Source of the DNA: Pseudomonas akapageensis
GTDB lineage: Bacteria; Pseudomonadota; Gammaproteobacteria; Pseudomonadales; Pseudomonadaceae
Direction: 5' to 3'
Assembly: GCF_011355085.1 (NCBI RefSeq)
Contig: NZ_VXCP01000023.1
Coordinates: 1-64,000, forward strand
Length of the DNA stretch: 64,000 bases
Shown: positions 52,218 to 60,648 of the stretch, in pieces
Position numbering within the stretch: the first letter of the stretch is position 1
How the letters are laid out: every line of letters starts with the position of its first letter
Program-made: the position numbers and the translations under genes
Notes under the pieces: model-generated
What the model was told of the DNA's origin: nothing
The model's database searches: none
The model's input: the letters and a program-made list of their open reading frames with translations, nothing else

Positions 52218-53111
52218 ATGAAGACTCCAAAACGCATTGAACCGTTGATCGAAGACGGTCTGGTCGACGAGGTGCTGCGACCACTGATGAGTGGCAAAGA
52301 GGCCGCTGTCTATGTAGTGCGCTGCGGTGACGAGCTGCGCTGCGCCAAGGTTTACAAGGAGGCCAACAAGCGCAGCTTCCGTCAGGCTGCCGAGTACCAG
52401 GAAGGTCGTAAGGTTCGTAACAGCCGGCAGGCCCGGGCGATGGCCAAGGGCTCCAAGTTCGGGCGCAAGGAAGCCGAGGATGCCTGGCAGAATGCCGAGG
52501 TTGCGGCGTTGTTTCGCCTGGCCAACGCCGGCGTTCGCGTGCCCAAGCCCTTCGATTTTCTCGAAGGCGTGCTGTTGATGGAGATGGTCTGCGACGAGTA
52601 CGGTGATGCGGCGCCAAGGCTCAACGATGTGGAGCTCGAGCCCGAGCAAGCGCGCGAGTATCACGAATTCCTGATCAGGCAGATCGTTCTGATGCTGTGT
52701 ACCGGCCTTGTGCACGGTGATCTGTCTGAATTCAACGTGCTGCTGAGTCCGGAAGGGCCGGTCATCATCGACTTGCCACAGGCGGTCGACGCGGCGGGCA
52801 ACAACCACGCCTTCAGCATGCTCGAGCGCGATGTCGGCAACATGGCCAGCTATTTCGGTCGCTTTGCCCCGGAGCTCAGGAAAACCCGCTACGCAAAGGA
52901 AATGTGGGCACTCTACGAAGCCGGCAGCCTGCACCCCGCCAGCCTGCTCACCGGTGAGTTCCAGGACGATGAAACCCAGGCCGACGTGTATGGGGTCATG
53001 CGCGAAATCGAAGCGGCGCGCATGGACGAAGCGCGCCGCCAGGCTGCTCGTGCGGCCGATGACTTGCCGCCCGGCAAGGCGGAGGAACCGCCTCCGCCCT
53101 GGATGCAGTAA
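52218..53111 (+). CDS. RIO-type serine protein kinase
   Basis: The 297-residue protein is a bacterial RIO kinase. It has GKEAAVYVVRCGDELRCAKVYK (phosphate loop and Lys, about 26-47), the catalytic loop HGDLSEFNVLL (Asp168) and the metal-binding IIDLPQAV (Asp185; DFG-equivalent is IDLP). In eukaryotes and archaea RIO kinases help small-subunit ribosome maturation; the bacterial role is not settled. The C-terminal part (about 255-297) is helical, rich in Ala, Arg and Pro, and may be disordered. It is transcribed alone; 278 bases precede it without a gene. It ends four bases from the convergent cueR stop. Confidence 0.93.
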   Translation: MKTPKRIEPLIEDGLVDEVLRPLMSGKEAAVYVVRCGDELRCAKVYKEANKRSFRQAAEYQEGRKVRNSRQARAMAKGSKFGRKEAEDAWQNAEVAALFRLANAGVRVPKPFDFLEGVLLMEMVCDEYGDAAPRLNDVELEPEQAREYHEFLIRQIVLMLCTGLVHGDLSEFNVLLSPEGPVIIDLPQAVDAAGNNHAFSMLERDVGNMASYFGRFAPELRKTRYAKEMWALYEAGSLHPASLLTGEFQDDETQADVYGVMREIEAARMDEARRQAARAADDLPPGKAEEPPPPWMQ

Positions 53112-53114
53112 ACG

Positions 53115-53516
53115 TCAATGGCAGGCGCCCCCGGTGGCCAGGTCCTTCAGGATCGGGCAGTCGGGGCGATCGTCGCCCTGGCAGTGGGCGACCAGCTCCT
53201 GCAAGGTGTCGCGCAGGCTCACCAACTCATCGATTTTCTGATTCAGCTCGATGATGTGTCGGTGGGCGAGCGCCTTGACGTCGGCACTGGCACGCTGGCG
53301 GTCCTGCCACAGGGTCAGTAGCTTGGCCACTTCCTCCAGGGAAAACCCCAGGTCCCGCGAGCGCTTGATGAATGCCAGGGTATGCAGGTCGTCCTGCCCA
53401 TACAGGCGATAGCCGCTTTCGCTGCGATGGGCTGCCTTGAGCAGGCCGATGGACTCGTAGTAGCGAATCATCTTCGCGCTCAGGCCACTGTGCCGGGCTG
53501 CTTGTCCGATGTTCAT
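53115..53516 (-). CDS. cueR: Cu(I)-responsive MerR-family regulator CueR
   Basis: The 133-residue activator has a MerR HTH (MNIGQAARHSGLSAKMIRYYESIGLL), a long dimerisation helix and the metal loop CQGDDRPDCPIL, whose two Cys residues bind Cu(I). The Ser/Ala pattern before the loop matches CueR rather than ZntR. Cu-bound CueR twists promoters with 19-base spacing to activate copA and copZ. ATG 53516 overlaps the copA stop by four bases (ATGA), so it is co-transcribed with copA, which would give positive autoregulation. A His at the C-terminus (GGACH) may also contact metal. Confidence 0.95.
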   Translation of the reverse strand: MNIGQAARHSGLSAKMIRYYESIGLLKAAHRSESGYRLYGQDDLHTLAFIKRSRDLGFSLEEVAKLLTLWQDRQRASADVKALAHRHIIELNQKIDELVSLRDTLQELVAHCQGDDRPDCPILKDLATGGACH

Positions 53517-55717
53517 GCCACGTCCCCTCCCGTCGGATCTTTCGGTTTCCAGGTTTTCAGCCACAGCGCATTGCTCACCACACTGACGCTGGAAAGTGCC
53601 ATGGCGGCGCCGGCGAGCACAGGATTGAGCAAGCCGAACGCGGCCAGGGGAATACCGATCAAGTTATAGACGAAGGCCCAGAACAGGTTCTGGCGGATCT
53701 TCGCATAGGTCTTGCGGCTGATCTCCAGCGCCGCCGGCACCAGCCGTGGGTCGCCGCGCATCAGGGTGATGCCGGCCGCGTGCATGGCCACGTCTGTGCC
53801 ACCGCCCATGGCGATGCCGATATCGGCCGCGGCCAGGGCCGGGGCGTCGTTGATGCCATCGCCGACCATGGCCACGACACCCGATTTCTTCAGTTCGACC
53901 ACAGTGGCGGCCTTGTCTGCCGGCAGCACTTCGGCGTGTACATCGGTAATGCCCAGGGCCTGGGCGACCGCATGGGCGCTGCCGCGGTTGTCACCCGTCA
54001 GCAAGTGGCTGCTGATCTGCTCTGCCGCCAGTTGTTGCACGGCATCGACAGCACCGGGCTTGAGCGTGTCGCCGAAGGCGAACAAGCCCAGTACTTGTGG
54101 GTGCGGGCTGCGTTCGATCAGCCAGGACAGGGTTCGGCCTTCGGCTTCCCAGGCCTGGGCCAAGAGGTTCAGTGGGGCGTTGTGCAATCCGCTGTCGTCA
54201 AGCAGGCGCCGATTACCCAAGGCCAGGTCTCGGCCGTGCAGGGTCCCGGCAATGCCGCGTCCGGTCAGTGACTGAGTTGCGCTGACATCGGCTACGGTCA
54301 GGTTCTGTTCCCGACAGGCGTCGAGTACGGCCTTGGCCAGGGGGTGTTCACTGCCGCGTTGCAAGGCACCGGCCAGTTGCAGCATTTGCCGTTCGTTGCC
54401 ATCGAGGGCATGGCTGTGAACGATTCTCGGGGTTCCGGAGGTCAGGGTCCCGGTCTTGTCGAAGACCACGCTGCGCACCGCATGGGCACGTTCCAGGGCT
54501 TCGGCGTCCTTGATCAAAATACCGTGGCGGGCGGCGACGCCGGTACCGGCCATGATCGCTGTGGGTGTGGCCAGACCCAGGGCGCAAGGGCAGGCAATGA
54601 CCAGCACGGCCACGGCATTGATGATTGCCGTTTCGATCGGTGCGCCGCTGAGCCACCAGCCCAGCAAGGTGGCCAGCGCCAGCAGTAAAACGACCGGCAC
54701 GAAGACCTGGCTGACCCGGTCCACCAGTTTCTGGATGGGCGCCTTGCCAGCCTGGGCGTCTTCGACCAGGCGGATAATGCGCGCCAGGACGGTTTCGGTG
54801 CCCAGCGCCAGGGTGCGCACCAGCAAGCGGCCTTCGCCATTGATGGCGCCGCCGGTCACCTTGTCGCCTGGTTGCTTGGGCACGGGCAGGCTTTCCCCGC
54901 TGATCAGCGCTTCATCGGCATGGCTCTGGCCTTCGACGACTTCACCGTCGACAGGGAAACGTTCGCCGGGCAAGACCCGCACCAGATCGTTCAGGCGCAG
55001 GGCGCTGATCGCGACGTCCTGCTCACGGCCATCGATGACTTGCACCGCCCGCTCCGGGCGCAGGGCTTCGAGTGCGCGAATGGCGCTGGCGGTCTGGCGC
55101 TTGGCGCGACTTTCCAGGTATTTGCCGAGCAAAACCAGGGCGATGACCACGGCTGAGGCTTCGAAGTACAAGTGCGGCATCTGACCTGCGCCGGCGCGGG
55201 CCCACTCATAAAGGCTCAGGCCGTAGCCTGCGCTGGTACCGATCGCCACCAGCAGGTCCATGTTGCCGGCACCGGCCTTGACCGCCTTCCAGGCCGCGAC
55301 ATAGAAGCGGGCACCGAAGATGAGCTGTACCGGGGTTGCCAGGGCAAATTGCGCCCAGGCCGGCAGCATCCAGTGAATGCCGAACGGTTGCAACAGCATC
55401 GGCAGCACCAGCGGCAATGCCAGCACAATCGCCAGGCTCAGCGCCCAGCGCTCCTTGCGCAAGCGCTGTTCGACATCTTCGGGTGAGGCGCGATTGTCTT
55501 GCGGCAGGGAGGCGCTGTAACCGGCCTGGCTGACAGCGTCGATCAACAGGGCAGGGTCCAGTTGGCCGAGTAGCTGGATATGAGCGCGTTCACTGGCCAG
55601 ATTGACGCTGACCTGAGCGACGCCAGGCACCTTGGTCAGCGCGCGTTCGACCCGTCCGGCGCAACTTGCGCACGTCATGCCGGCAATTGGCAATTCAATG
55701 GTCGCGGATTCGAGCAT
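53513..55717 (-). CDS. copA: Cu+-exporting P1B-type ATPase CopA
   Basis: The 734-residue pump exports Cu(I) across the inner membrane. It has one N-terminal heavy-metal domain (GMTCASC, residues 13-19), eight membrane helices, the transport-site CPC motif in VIACPCALGLATP, the phosphorylation motif DKTGTLTSGTP, the SEHPLA motif and GDGINDAPALAAADIG. One heavy-metal domain rather than two is common in Pseudomonas. The start ATG 55717 is preceded by an ideal AAGGAGGT at six bases. A CueR-like dyad lies at 55753-55775. cueR overlaps its 3' end. Confidence 0.97.
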   Translation of the reverse strand: MLESATIELPIAGMTCASCAGRVERALTKVPGVAQVSVNLASERAHIQLLGQLDPALLIDAVSQAGYSASLPQDNRASPEDVEQRLRKERWALSLAIVLALPLVLPMLLQPFGIHWMLPAWAQFALATPVQLIFGARFYVAAWKAVKAGAGNMDLLVAIGTSAGYGLSLYEWARAGAGQMPHLYFEASAVVIALVLLGKYLESRAKRQTASAIRALEALRPERAVQVIDGREQDVAISALRLNDLVRVLPGERFPVDGEVVEGQSHADEALISGESLPVPKQPGDKVTGGAINGEGRLLVRTLALGTETVLARIIRLVEDAQAGKAPIQKLVDRVSQVFVPVVLLLALATLLGWWLSGAPIETAIINAVAVLVIACPCALGLATPTAIMAGTGVAARHGILIKDAEALERAHAVRSVVFDKTGTLTSGTPRIVHSHALDGNERQMLQLAGALQRGSEHPLAKAVLDACREQNLTVADVSATQSLTGRGIAGTLHGRDLALGNRRLLDDSGLHNAPLNLLAQAWEAEGRTLSWLIERSPHPQVLGLFAFGDTLKPGAVDAVQQLAAEQISSHLLTGDNRGSAHAVAQALGITDVHAEVLPADKAATVVELKKSGVVAMVGDGINDAPALAAADIGIAMGGGTDVAMHAAGITLMRGDPRLVPAALEISRKTYAKIRQNLFWAFVYNLIGIPLAAFGLLNPVLAGAAMALSSVSVVSNALWLKTWKPKDPTGGDVA

Positions 55718-55752
55718 GGGTGTACCTCCTTGAACAGGCTCCCAGCATCAAC

Positions 55753-55775
55753 CTTGACACATGGGGAAGGTCAAG
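55753..55775 (-). promoter_or_regulatory. CueR-like operator of copA
   Basis: The dyad CTTGAC-N11-GTCAAG lies 36 bases upstream of the copA start. This is the MerR-family layout in which the CTTGAC half overlaps the -35 box. The same dyad geometry occurs upstream of copZ. Confidence 0.75.
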
Positions 55776-55781
55776 CCCGGT

Positions 55782-56165
55782 TCAATACCCCAATCCTGCC
55801 TTCTTCAGATACAGGCCGTTTTGACCCATGGCAATCCGATACTTGCTGATCTGGCCGGCACGCAGGTCCAGCGTGGTGTTGTTGTCTGCCTGCTGGATAC
55901 CCGGCGCGCAGCCGGGCACTTGCCCGGGCAACAAGCGCAGGCGAATGGAAACCCGCCCCGGGGCAAGGTTGAAGGACGTGGATTGTTCCTGGAACAGGCG
56001 GCCGGCCAGCTCATCCTGGATATACACGCCGATTTCGCAGGCGGTCGCGATTTCCAGACGCTCCCGGGAAATGATCAGCACGCTATAGTCTTGTGCGGCA
56101 CTCGCGCCCTGGGGAAGGGCGAACAGGCCAAGCATGCCGATGAGGCTCAGTACTGCCCAGCGCAT
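55782..56165 (-). CDS. Secreted hypothetical protein between copA and copZ
   Basis: The 127-residue protein has a signal peptide (MRWAVLSLIGMLGLFALPQGASA, cut near residue 23) and a small mature domain of about 104 residues with two Cys (EIATACEIGVYI and QVPGCAPG), which could form a disulphide. I do not recognise the family; there are no His/Met clusters typical of copper binding. ATG 56165 gives the signal peptide directly. It is in the copA direction and its stop is 6 bases from the CueR operator of copA. Role in copper handling is only suggested by position. Confidence 0.75.
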   Translation of the reverse strand: MRWAVLSLIGMLGLFALPQGASAAQDYSVLIISRERLEIATACEIGVYIQDELAGRLFQEQSTSFNLAPGRVSIRLRLLPGQVPGCAPGIQQADNNTTLDLRAGQISKYRIAMGQNGLYLKKAGLGY

Positions 56166-56250
56166 GAATGAATCTCCTGCTATCGAATCTTGGATGCTGC
56201 AGCTTGGCCGAGGCGCGCAACGATTTCCAGCCCGGCAGAAAACAGAAGAA

Positions 56251-56273
56251 CTTGACCTTGACCCTATGGCAAG
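56251..56273 (+). promoter_or_regulatory. CueR-like operator of copZ
   Basis: CTTGAC (56251) -N11- GGCAAG (56268) repeats the copA dyad with one mismatch in the right half. It is immediately followed by a second CTTGAC at 56257, making a direct repeat on the left half. It lies 41 bases before the copZ start. Confidence 0.7.
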
Positions 56274-56313
56274 CCTGAAGCTGGGTCAAACCCTCAACAG
56301 GAGCTGGATCCTC

Positions 56314-56520
56314 ATGCAAGTATTCAATGTCCAAGGTATGTCGTGTGGTCACTGTGTCCGTGCGGTCACTCAAGCGGTTAAAAGCCAGGATGAGTCGGCA
56401 ACGGTCGAAGTCGATCTGGGCAAGGCCCTGGTTCGCGTCGAGAGTTCGTTGAGTGCGGAGCGGATCATCAGCCTGATCAGCGAAGAGGGGTATGAAGTGG
56501 CCAAGGCGACGCATTTGTAA
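56314..56520 (+). CDS. copZ: Copper chaperone CopZ (heavy-metal-associated domain)
   Basis: The 68-residue protein is a single HMA domain: MQVFNVQGMSCGHCVRAVTQ with metal ligands Cys11 and Cys14 in MSCGHC. The fold continues VEVDLGKALVRVES and SEEGYEVAKA. It hands Cu(I) to CopA or buffers cytosolic copper. ATG 56314 is chosen because it starts the first beta strand exactly; the longer frame from 56134 is promoter sequence. A CueR-like operator precedes it. It is divergent from the secreted hypothetical gene and from copA-cueR. Confidence 0.95.
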   Translation: MQVFNVQGMSCGHCVRAVTQAVKSQDESATVEVDLGKALVRVESSLSAERIISLISEEGYEVAKATHL

Positions 56521-56590
56521 TTCAAAGAATTTCATGTAGATGGATCCAAGACAGTTAGACTAGCGCTGCCCTGTCTGTTTTGGATTCCTG

Positions 56591-57769
56591 ATGAACCTGA
56601 GAATAATCCTGATTCTTGGCGCCCTGAGTGCGTTCGGTCCGTTGGCGATCGACTTTTACCTGCCAGGTTTTCCGGCGATGGCTACGGCTTTTGCCACTGA
56701 TGAAAAACATATCCAGACAACCCTTGCCGCTTACTTCCTTGGCTTGTCCATCGGGCAGTTGGCCTATGGGCCGGTGGCCGATCGGTTTGGTCGGCGGGTT
56801 CCATTGCTGGCAGGGGTGGTGTTGTTTACGCTGGCGTCACTGGCCTGTGCCTATGCGCCGAGCCTGGATGCCCTGATCGTCGCCCGGTTCGTGCAGGCGC
56901 TGGGTGGTTGTGCCGGGATGGTGTTGTCGCGGGCGATCGTCAGCGACAAGTGCGATGCGGTGGCTTCGGCCAAAGTGTTCTCGCAACTGATGCTGGTGAT
57001 GGGCCTGGCACCCATCCTGGCGCCAATGCTGGGCGGTGTGCTGGTCAACCTGTATGGCTGGCAGTCGATCTTTATCGCATTGACCCTGTTCAGTGCCCTG
57101 TGTGCGCTGGCAGTGGCACTCGGGTTGCCGGAAAGCCTGCCGGCCAATCAACCTCGTCCACCGTTGTCCGGCGCGCTGCGCCAATATGGGCGGTTGCTCA
57201 AGGATAAGGTGTATGTCGGGCACGCCTTGACCGGCGGTATCGTCATGGCCGGGATGTTTGCCTATATCGCCGGGTCGCCTTTTGTCTTCATCAAGCTCTA
57301 CGGCGTGCCCGCCGAGCATTATGGCTGGCTGTTCGGCACCAACGCGGCGGGTTTCATTCTGGTTGCGCAGATCAATGCACGTTTGCTGGCCAAGCGCGGC
57401 CCGGCCTTTCTGTTGGCGCGGACTATCTGGATTTATCTGGCTGCGGGCCTGGTTCTGCTGGGTATCAGCGCCCTGCACACTGAGGCGCTCTGGCCACTGT
57501 TGATTCCGCTGTTCATTTGCATCGCCAGCCTTGGCTGCATCATCCCCAATGCATCGGCCTGCGCCATGAGCGGGCAGGGCGCCAGGGCGGGGAGTGCATC
57601 GGCATTGCTCGGTTGCCTGCAATTCAGTGTGGCAGCCGGCGCTGCATCCTTGGTGGGCGTGCTGCACGACGGCAGCGCGCTGCCCATGGCACAGGTCATC
57701 AGCCTGTGTGGGATATCGGCCGTCACGGTCTCAGTGCTGACGCGACGATTTCAGTTGGCCAGAGGTTAG
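56591..57769 (+). CDS. Bcr/CflA family multidrug efflux MFS transporter
   Basis: The 392-residue protein has 12 membrane helices. It starts ILILGALSAFGPLAIDFYLPGFPAMATAF, the drug:H+ antiporter-1 subfamily signature of Bcr/CflA, and continues with GQLAYGPVADRFGRRVPLLAG (motif A, about 57-77) and VQALGGCAGMVLSRAIV (motif C region, about 103-119). Such proteins export bicyclomycin, chloramphenicol or small peptides. The substrate is unknown here. ATG 56591 follows copZ by 70 bases on the same strand, and a small opposite-strand gene overlaps its last 47 bases. Confidence 0.93.
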   Translation: MNLRIILILGALSAFGPLAIDFYLPGFPAMATAFATDEKHIQTTLAAYFLGLSIGQLAYGPVADRFGRRVPLLAGVVLFTLASLACAYAPSLDALIVARFVQALGGCAGMVLSRAIVSDKCDAVASAKVFSQLMLVMGLAPILAPMLGGVLVNLYGWQSIFIALTLFSALCALAVALGLPESLPANQPRPPLSGALRQYGRLLKDKVYVGHALTGGIVMAGMFAYIAGSPFVFIKLYGVPAEHYGWLFGTNAAGFILVAQINARLLAKRGPAFLLARTIWIYLAAGLVLLGISALHTEALWPLLIPLFICIASLGCIIPNASACAMSGQGARAGSASALLGCLQFSVAAGAASLVGVLHDGSALPMAQVISLCGISAVTVSVLTRRFQLARG

Positions 57770-57929
57770 CGGACGCTAGCTGCGGTATCGGGTGGGGGGC
57801 TGTCAGACGGGCTTGCAGGGTCGAGACAAAGGCTCGTGCCTCGGCCTCGCTGCGAAAATTCACCACGTGCTGGTCCAGGCGGACCTGCCATTGACTGCCC
57901 TGGTTTGATGCCGAAACGAGGATATTCAT
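57723..57929 (-). CDS. Small conserved-looking protein, unknown function
   Basis: The 68-residue protein (MNILVSASNQGSQWQVRLDQHVVNFRSEAEARAFVSTL) is soluble with a beta-alpha pattern and no known motif. It looks coding because the sequence is well formed and ATG 57929 is preceded by AAGGAAAT at about 6 bases. Similar short proteins occur in pseudomonads as I recall, but I cannot name a family. Its 3' end overlaps the Bcr/CflA gene by 47 bases on the opposite strand. Confidence 0.6.
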   Translation of the reverse strand: MNILVSASNQGSQWQVRLDQHVVNFRSEAEARAFVSTLQARLTAPHPIPQLASANLWPTEIVASALRP

Positions 57930-58014
57930 TGCTGATTTCCTTTAGTTGGCAAGGCTGCAAGTTTAGACCCGGGATCAGACAATGGAGTGGTCCAGGAGAA
58001 CTGCCGGACTGACG

Positions 58015-58047
58015 GTCAGGCCCGCGTTCGATCAACGCGGGCCTGAC
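58015..58047. terminator. Strong 14-bp hairpin between qor-like gene and small ORF
   Basis: The perfect stem GTCAGGCCCGCGTT / AACGCGGGCCTGAC closes a 5-base loop. It lies 18 bases past the stop of the dehydrogenase gene, so it can end that transcript, though no clear T-run follows on either strand. Confidence 0.65.
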
Positions 58048-58064
58048 GAAATTTGTGATGCGGA

Positions 58065-59078
58065 TCAAAAGCCTTCCAGTACGATTTTACCCTTTGCTGC
58101 ACCGCTTTCCAGCAGTGCGTGTGCGCGTCGCAAGTTCGCGGCATTGATAGTGCCGAAATGCTGACCCACGGTCGTTTTCAGGGTGCCGGCGTCGATCAGT
58201 TCAGCGACGCGGTTGAGCAGCTTGTGCTGTTCGAGCATGTCCGGGGTTTCGAACAGCGAGCGGGTGTACATGAACTCCCAGTGCAACGACAGGCTCTTGC
58301 GCTTGAGCTTGGTTACATCCAGCAGTTTCGGGTCGTCTATCAGTCCCAGCTTGCCCTGTGGCGCCAGGGCCTCGACCAGTTGATCGAAGTGCTGGTCGGT
58401 CTGGGTCAGGCTGGCAACATGCGTCACCTGGGCCAACCCCTGGCGCTTGAGTTCCTCGGCCAGCGGCTGGCTGTGGTCGAGCACCAGGTCAGCGCCCAGC
58501 TCACGCACCCAGGCCATGGTTTGCGGGCGAGACGCGGTGCCGATGACTTTCAGGCCGGTCAGTTGTCTGGCCAATTGCGTGAGGATCGATCCCACGCCAC
58601 CGGCGGCTCCGACGATCAGTAGGCTCTGGCCCTGATCGGATTGGCTTTCGCTGATCTGCAAGCGTTCGAAGAGCAGTTCCCAGGCCGTGATCGCGGTCAA
58701 CGGCAGCGCGGCGGATTCGGCGAAACCCAGCGACCTGGGCATGTGCCCGACAATTCGCTCATCGACAACATGCAATTGGCTGTTGCCACCCGCCCGGGCA
58801 ATGGAGCCGGCGTAGAACACCTTGTCGCCAGGCTGGAACAGGCTGACTTCGCTACCCACCGCCTTGACCACGCCGGCGACGTCCCAACCCAGTACCTTGG
58901 CTGATCCCGCCTCGGGCTGGACGTTCTGGCGTACTTTAGTGTCCACCGGGTTGACCGAGATGGCTTTGACTTCGACCAACAGGTCGCGTGGGCCGGCGAC
59001 AGGCTCTGGCAGCTCGATATCTTGCAGCGAGGCCGGGTCCGTGATGGGGAGGGAGTGGAAGTAGGCGATGGCTTTCAT
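58065..59078 (-). CDS. Zinc-type alcohol dehydrogenase / quinone oxidoreductase-like
   Basis: The 337-residue MDR-superfamily enzyme has a GroES-like N-terminal part (LLVEVKAISVNPVDTKVRQN, about 33-52) and a Rossmann domain (SLLIVGAAGGVGSILTQLARQL, about 151-172, then GTASRPQT). It lacks the Cys/His ligands of catalytic zinc, so it is more likely an NADPH:quinone oxidoreductase (ZADH2/QOR group) than a true alcohol dehydrogenase. DWDVAGVVKAVGS-like motif (GWDVAGVV, about 68) is conserved. It is divergent from a LysR gene across about 115 bases, which is the usual regulator/target layout. Confidence 0.9.
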   Translation of the reverse strand: MKAIAYFHSLPITDPASLQDIELPEPVAGPRDLLVEVKAISVNPVDTKVRQNVQPEAGSAKVLGWDVAGVVKAVGSEVSLFQPGDKVFYAGSIARAGGNSQLHVVDERIVGHMPRSLGFAESAALPLTAITAWELLFERLQISESQSDQGQSLLIVGAAGGVGSILTQLARQLTGLKVIGTASRPQTMAWVRELGADLVLDHSQPLAEELKRQGLAQVTHVASLTQTDQHFDQLVEALAPQGKLGLIDDPKLLDVTKLKRKSLSLHWEFMYTRSLFETPDMLEQHKLLNRVAELIDAGTLKTTVGQHFGTINAANLRRAHALLESGAAKGKIVLEGF

Positions 59079-59196
59079 GCAAATGCTCCAGGGGGCTGTG
59101 CCGTGAGGTAGTGAAGCGCAATGGACTGATGATTGGCTAATTCACTTTCCGATAAAAGCCACTAATACTGCAGGCTCTTTCAATATTATTTTGAAA

Positions 59197-60129
59197 ATGG
59201 GCGGGTGCTTCGAGGTGTTGCGATTCGATGATTTGCAGTTGTTCGTGCGTGCTACGGAACTGGGCAGCCTGTCTGCCGCTGCGCGGATCATGGACATGTC
59301 GCCCGCGGTGGCCAGTGCGGCGCTCAAGCGTATCGAGCAACAACTGGGGGCCCGCTTGCTTGCCCGCTCAACGCGCAGCCTGCGTTTGACGGCCCAGGGC
59401 GAAGGGTTTCTAGAGTATGCCCGGGCGGCCTTGAACAGCCTGGACGAAGGGCGGCGCCTGCTCGATCGCGGTCAGGAGCAGGTCAGCGGCGTGTTGCAAC
59501 TGTCCGCACCTTCGGATTTCGGCCGCAACGTGCTGTTGCCCTGGCTGGACGAATTCCAGCGCCAACACCCGAAGCTGACGGTGCGCCTGTTGTTGGGTGA
59601 CCGCATAGCCGATCTTTTTCGCCAGCCGGTGGATATCGCCCTGCGCTACGGGGACCCGGAGGACTCCAGTCTGGTGGCCTTGCCCATTGCCAGTGACAAT
59701 CGCCGGGTGCTCTGCGCCTCTCCAGACTACCTCGCCCGGCACGGCGAGCCGCGAGAAGTCGCCGATCTGGCGCAGCATAATTGCCTGTTGTACATGCTGG
59801 GTGACCGGGTCCATGACCATTGGCGCTTTCATGATGGTCAGCGTGAGTTCGGTTTGACGGTCAGCGGCAATCGATTTTCCGATGATGCCGATGTGGTTCG
59901 GTTGTGGGCGCTCTCAGGGACAGGGGTGGCTTACAAGTCGTGGCTGGATGTGGCTGGTGATGTAAAGGCCGGGCGACTCAAGGTGCTGCTGCCGACGCTG
60001 CGGTGCGAGCGGGCTCCCCTGATGTTGCTGTGTCCCCACCGTGCCCAGCTGAGTAAACCGGTCAGACTGCTGCATGACATGCTCAAGGCTCATTGCGAGA
60101 CGTTGTTGATGCAGGCGCCCGGTCGTTAA
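59197..60129 (+). CDS. LysR-family transcriptional regulator
   Basis: The protein of about 310 residues has an N-terminal LysR HTH (FDDLQLFVRATELGSLSAAARIMDMSPAVASAALKRIEQQLGARLLARSTRSLRLT) and a C-terminal PBP2 effector domain (GVLQLSAPSDFGRNVLLPWLDEF onward). It belongs to the CrgA/AaeR-like group that often controls a neighbouring oxidoreductase. The start is uncertain: ATG 59197 is listed, but GTG 59215 with GGGCGGG upstream would begin exactly at the HTH (VLRFDDLQLF). The divergent quinone-oxidoreductase-like gene is the likely target. Confidence 0.9.
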   Translation: MGGCFEVLRFDDLQLFVRATELGSLSAAARIMDMSPAVASAALKRIEQQLGARLLARSTRSLRLTAQGEGFLEYARAALNSLDEGRRLLDRGQEQVSGVLQLSAPSDFGRNVLLPWLDEFQRQHPKLTVRLLLGDRIADLFRQPVDIALRYGDPEDSSLVALPIASDNRRVLCASPDYLARHGEPREVADLAQHNCLLYMLGDRVHDHWRFHDGQREFGLTVSGNRFSDDADVVRLWALSGTGVAYKSWLDVAGDVKAGRLKVLLPTLRCERAPLMLLCPHRAQLSKPVRLLHDMLKAHCETLLMQAPGR

Positions 60130-60648
60130 TTCGGAGTAGCTTGTAGGATATGTGTGCTTTTAATTGGGGAAATAACGAAGGCTACTAGGGTAGTCTGTTA
60201 GATCAGCAGTAATGGGTGCTTTTTTGTGGTTTTTTGCATGCGGTATTTTTTGCCTGTTTTATATACCTTGCGTGTAGGCTTTTCCTACTTGCAAGCATAT
60301 CCGGTTTTATTTGGCGGGGCTGCAAAGGTCCGAGTTAGAAGGCTTTGGGTGAAAGGCTTGGCAGGTTGGTAAAATATTGTTTCCTCAGTGCTTTGGCGTA
60401 TCTGCGACAGAGGGCGGGTAACAAAGCCTGCGACTGATTTTTTTCGTTCGATTGTATATAAGTGTGCAGGCTTATACTGGTCGGGCAGCGATTGCCAGCA
60501 AGAGGTTTTTCCATGGCAGTGGACATGCCAAAGGGTCATTAGTTTTTTTATTTTGGCTGTCCATATTATAAAGCCGGTTTTTTGCTGGCGCTGTTCATGT
60601 GGCTGTTCAATACATGCCATAGACAAATGTTTTAACAGGGAGTGAAGC
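60130..60648. other. AT-rich gap without a convincing gene
   Basis: This 519-base gap is clearly more AT-rich than its surroundings, with T runs. It holds an imperfect dyad CTTGCGTGTAGG / CCTACTTGCAAG at 60267-60295 (10 of 12 pairs). A minus-strand open frame through it has no recognisable protein features. The likely content is the promoter region of the ArsR-like gene. Confidence 0.5.
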
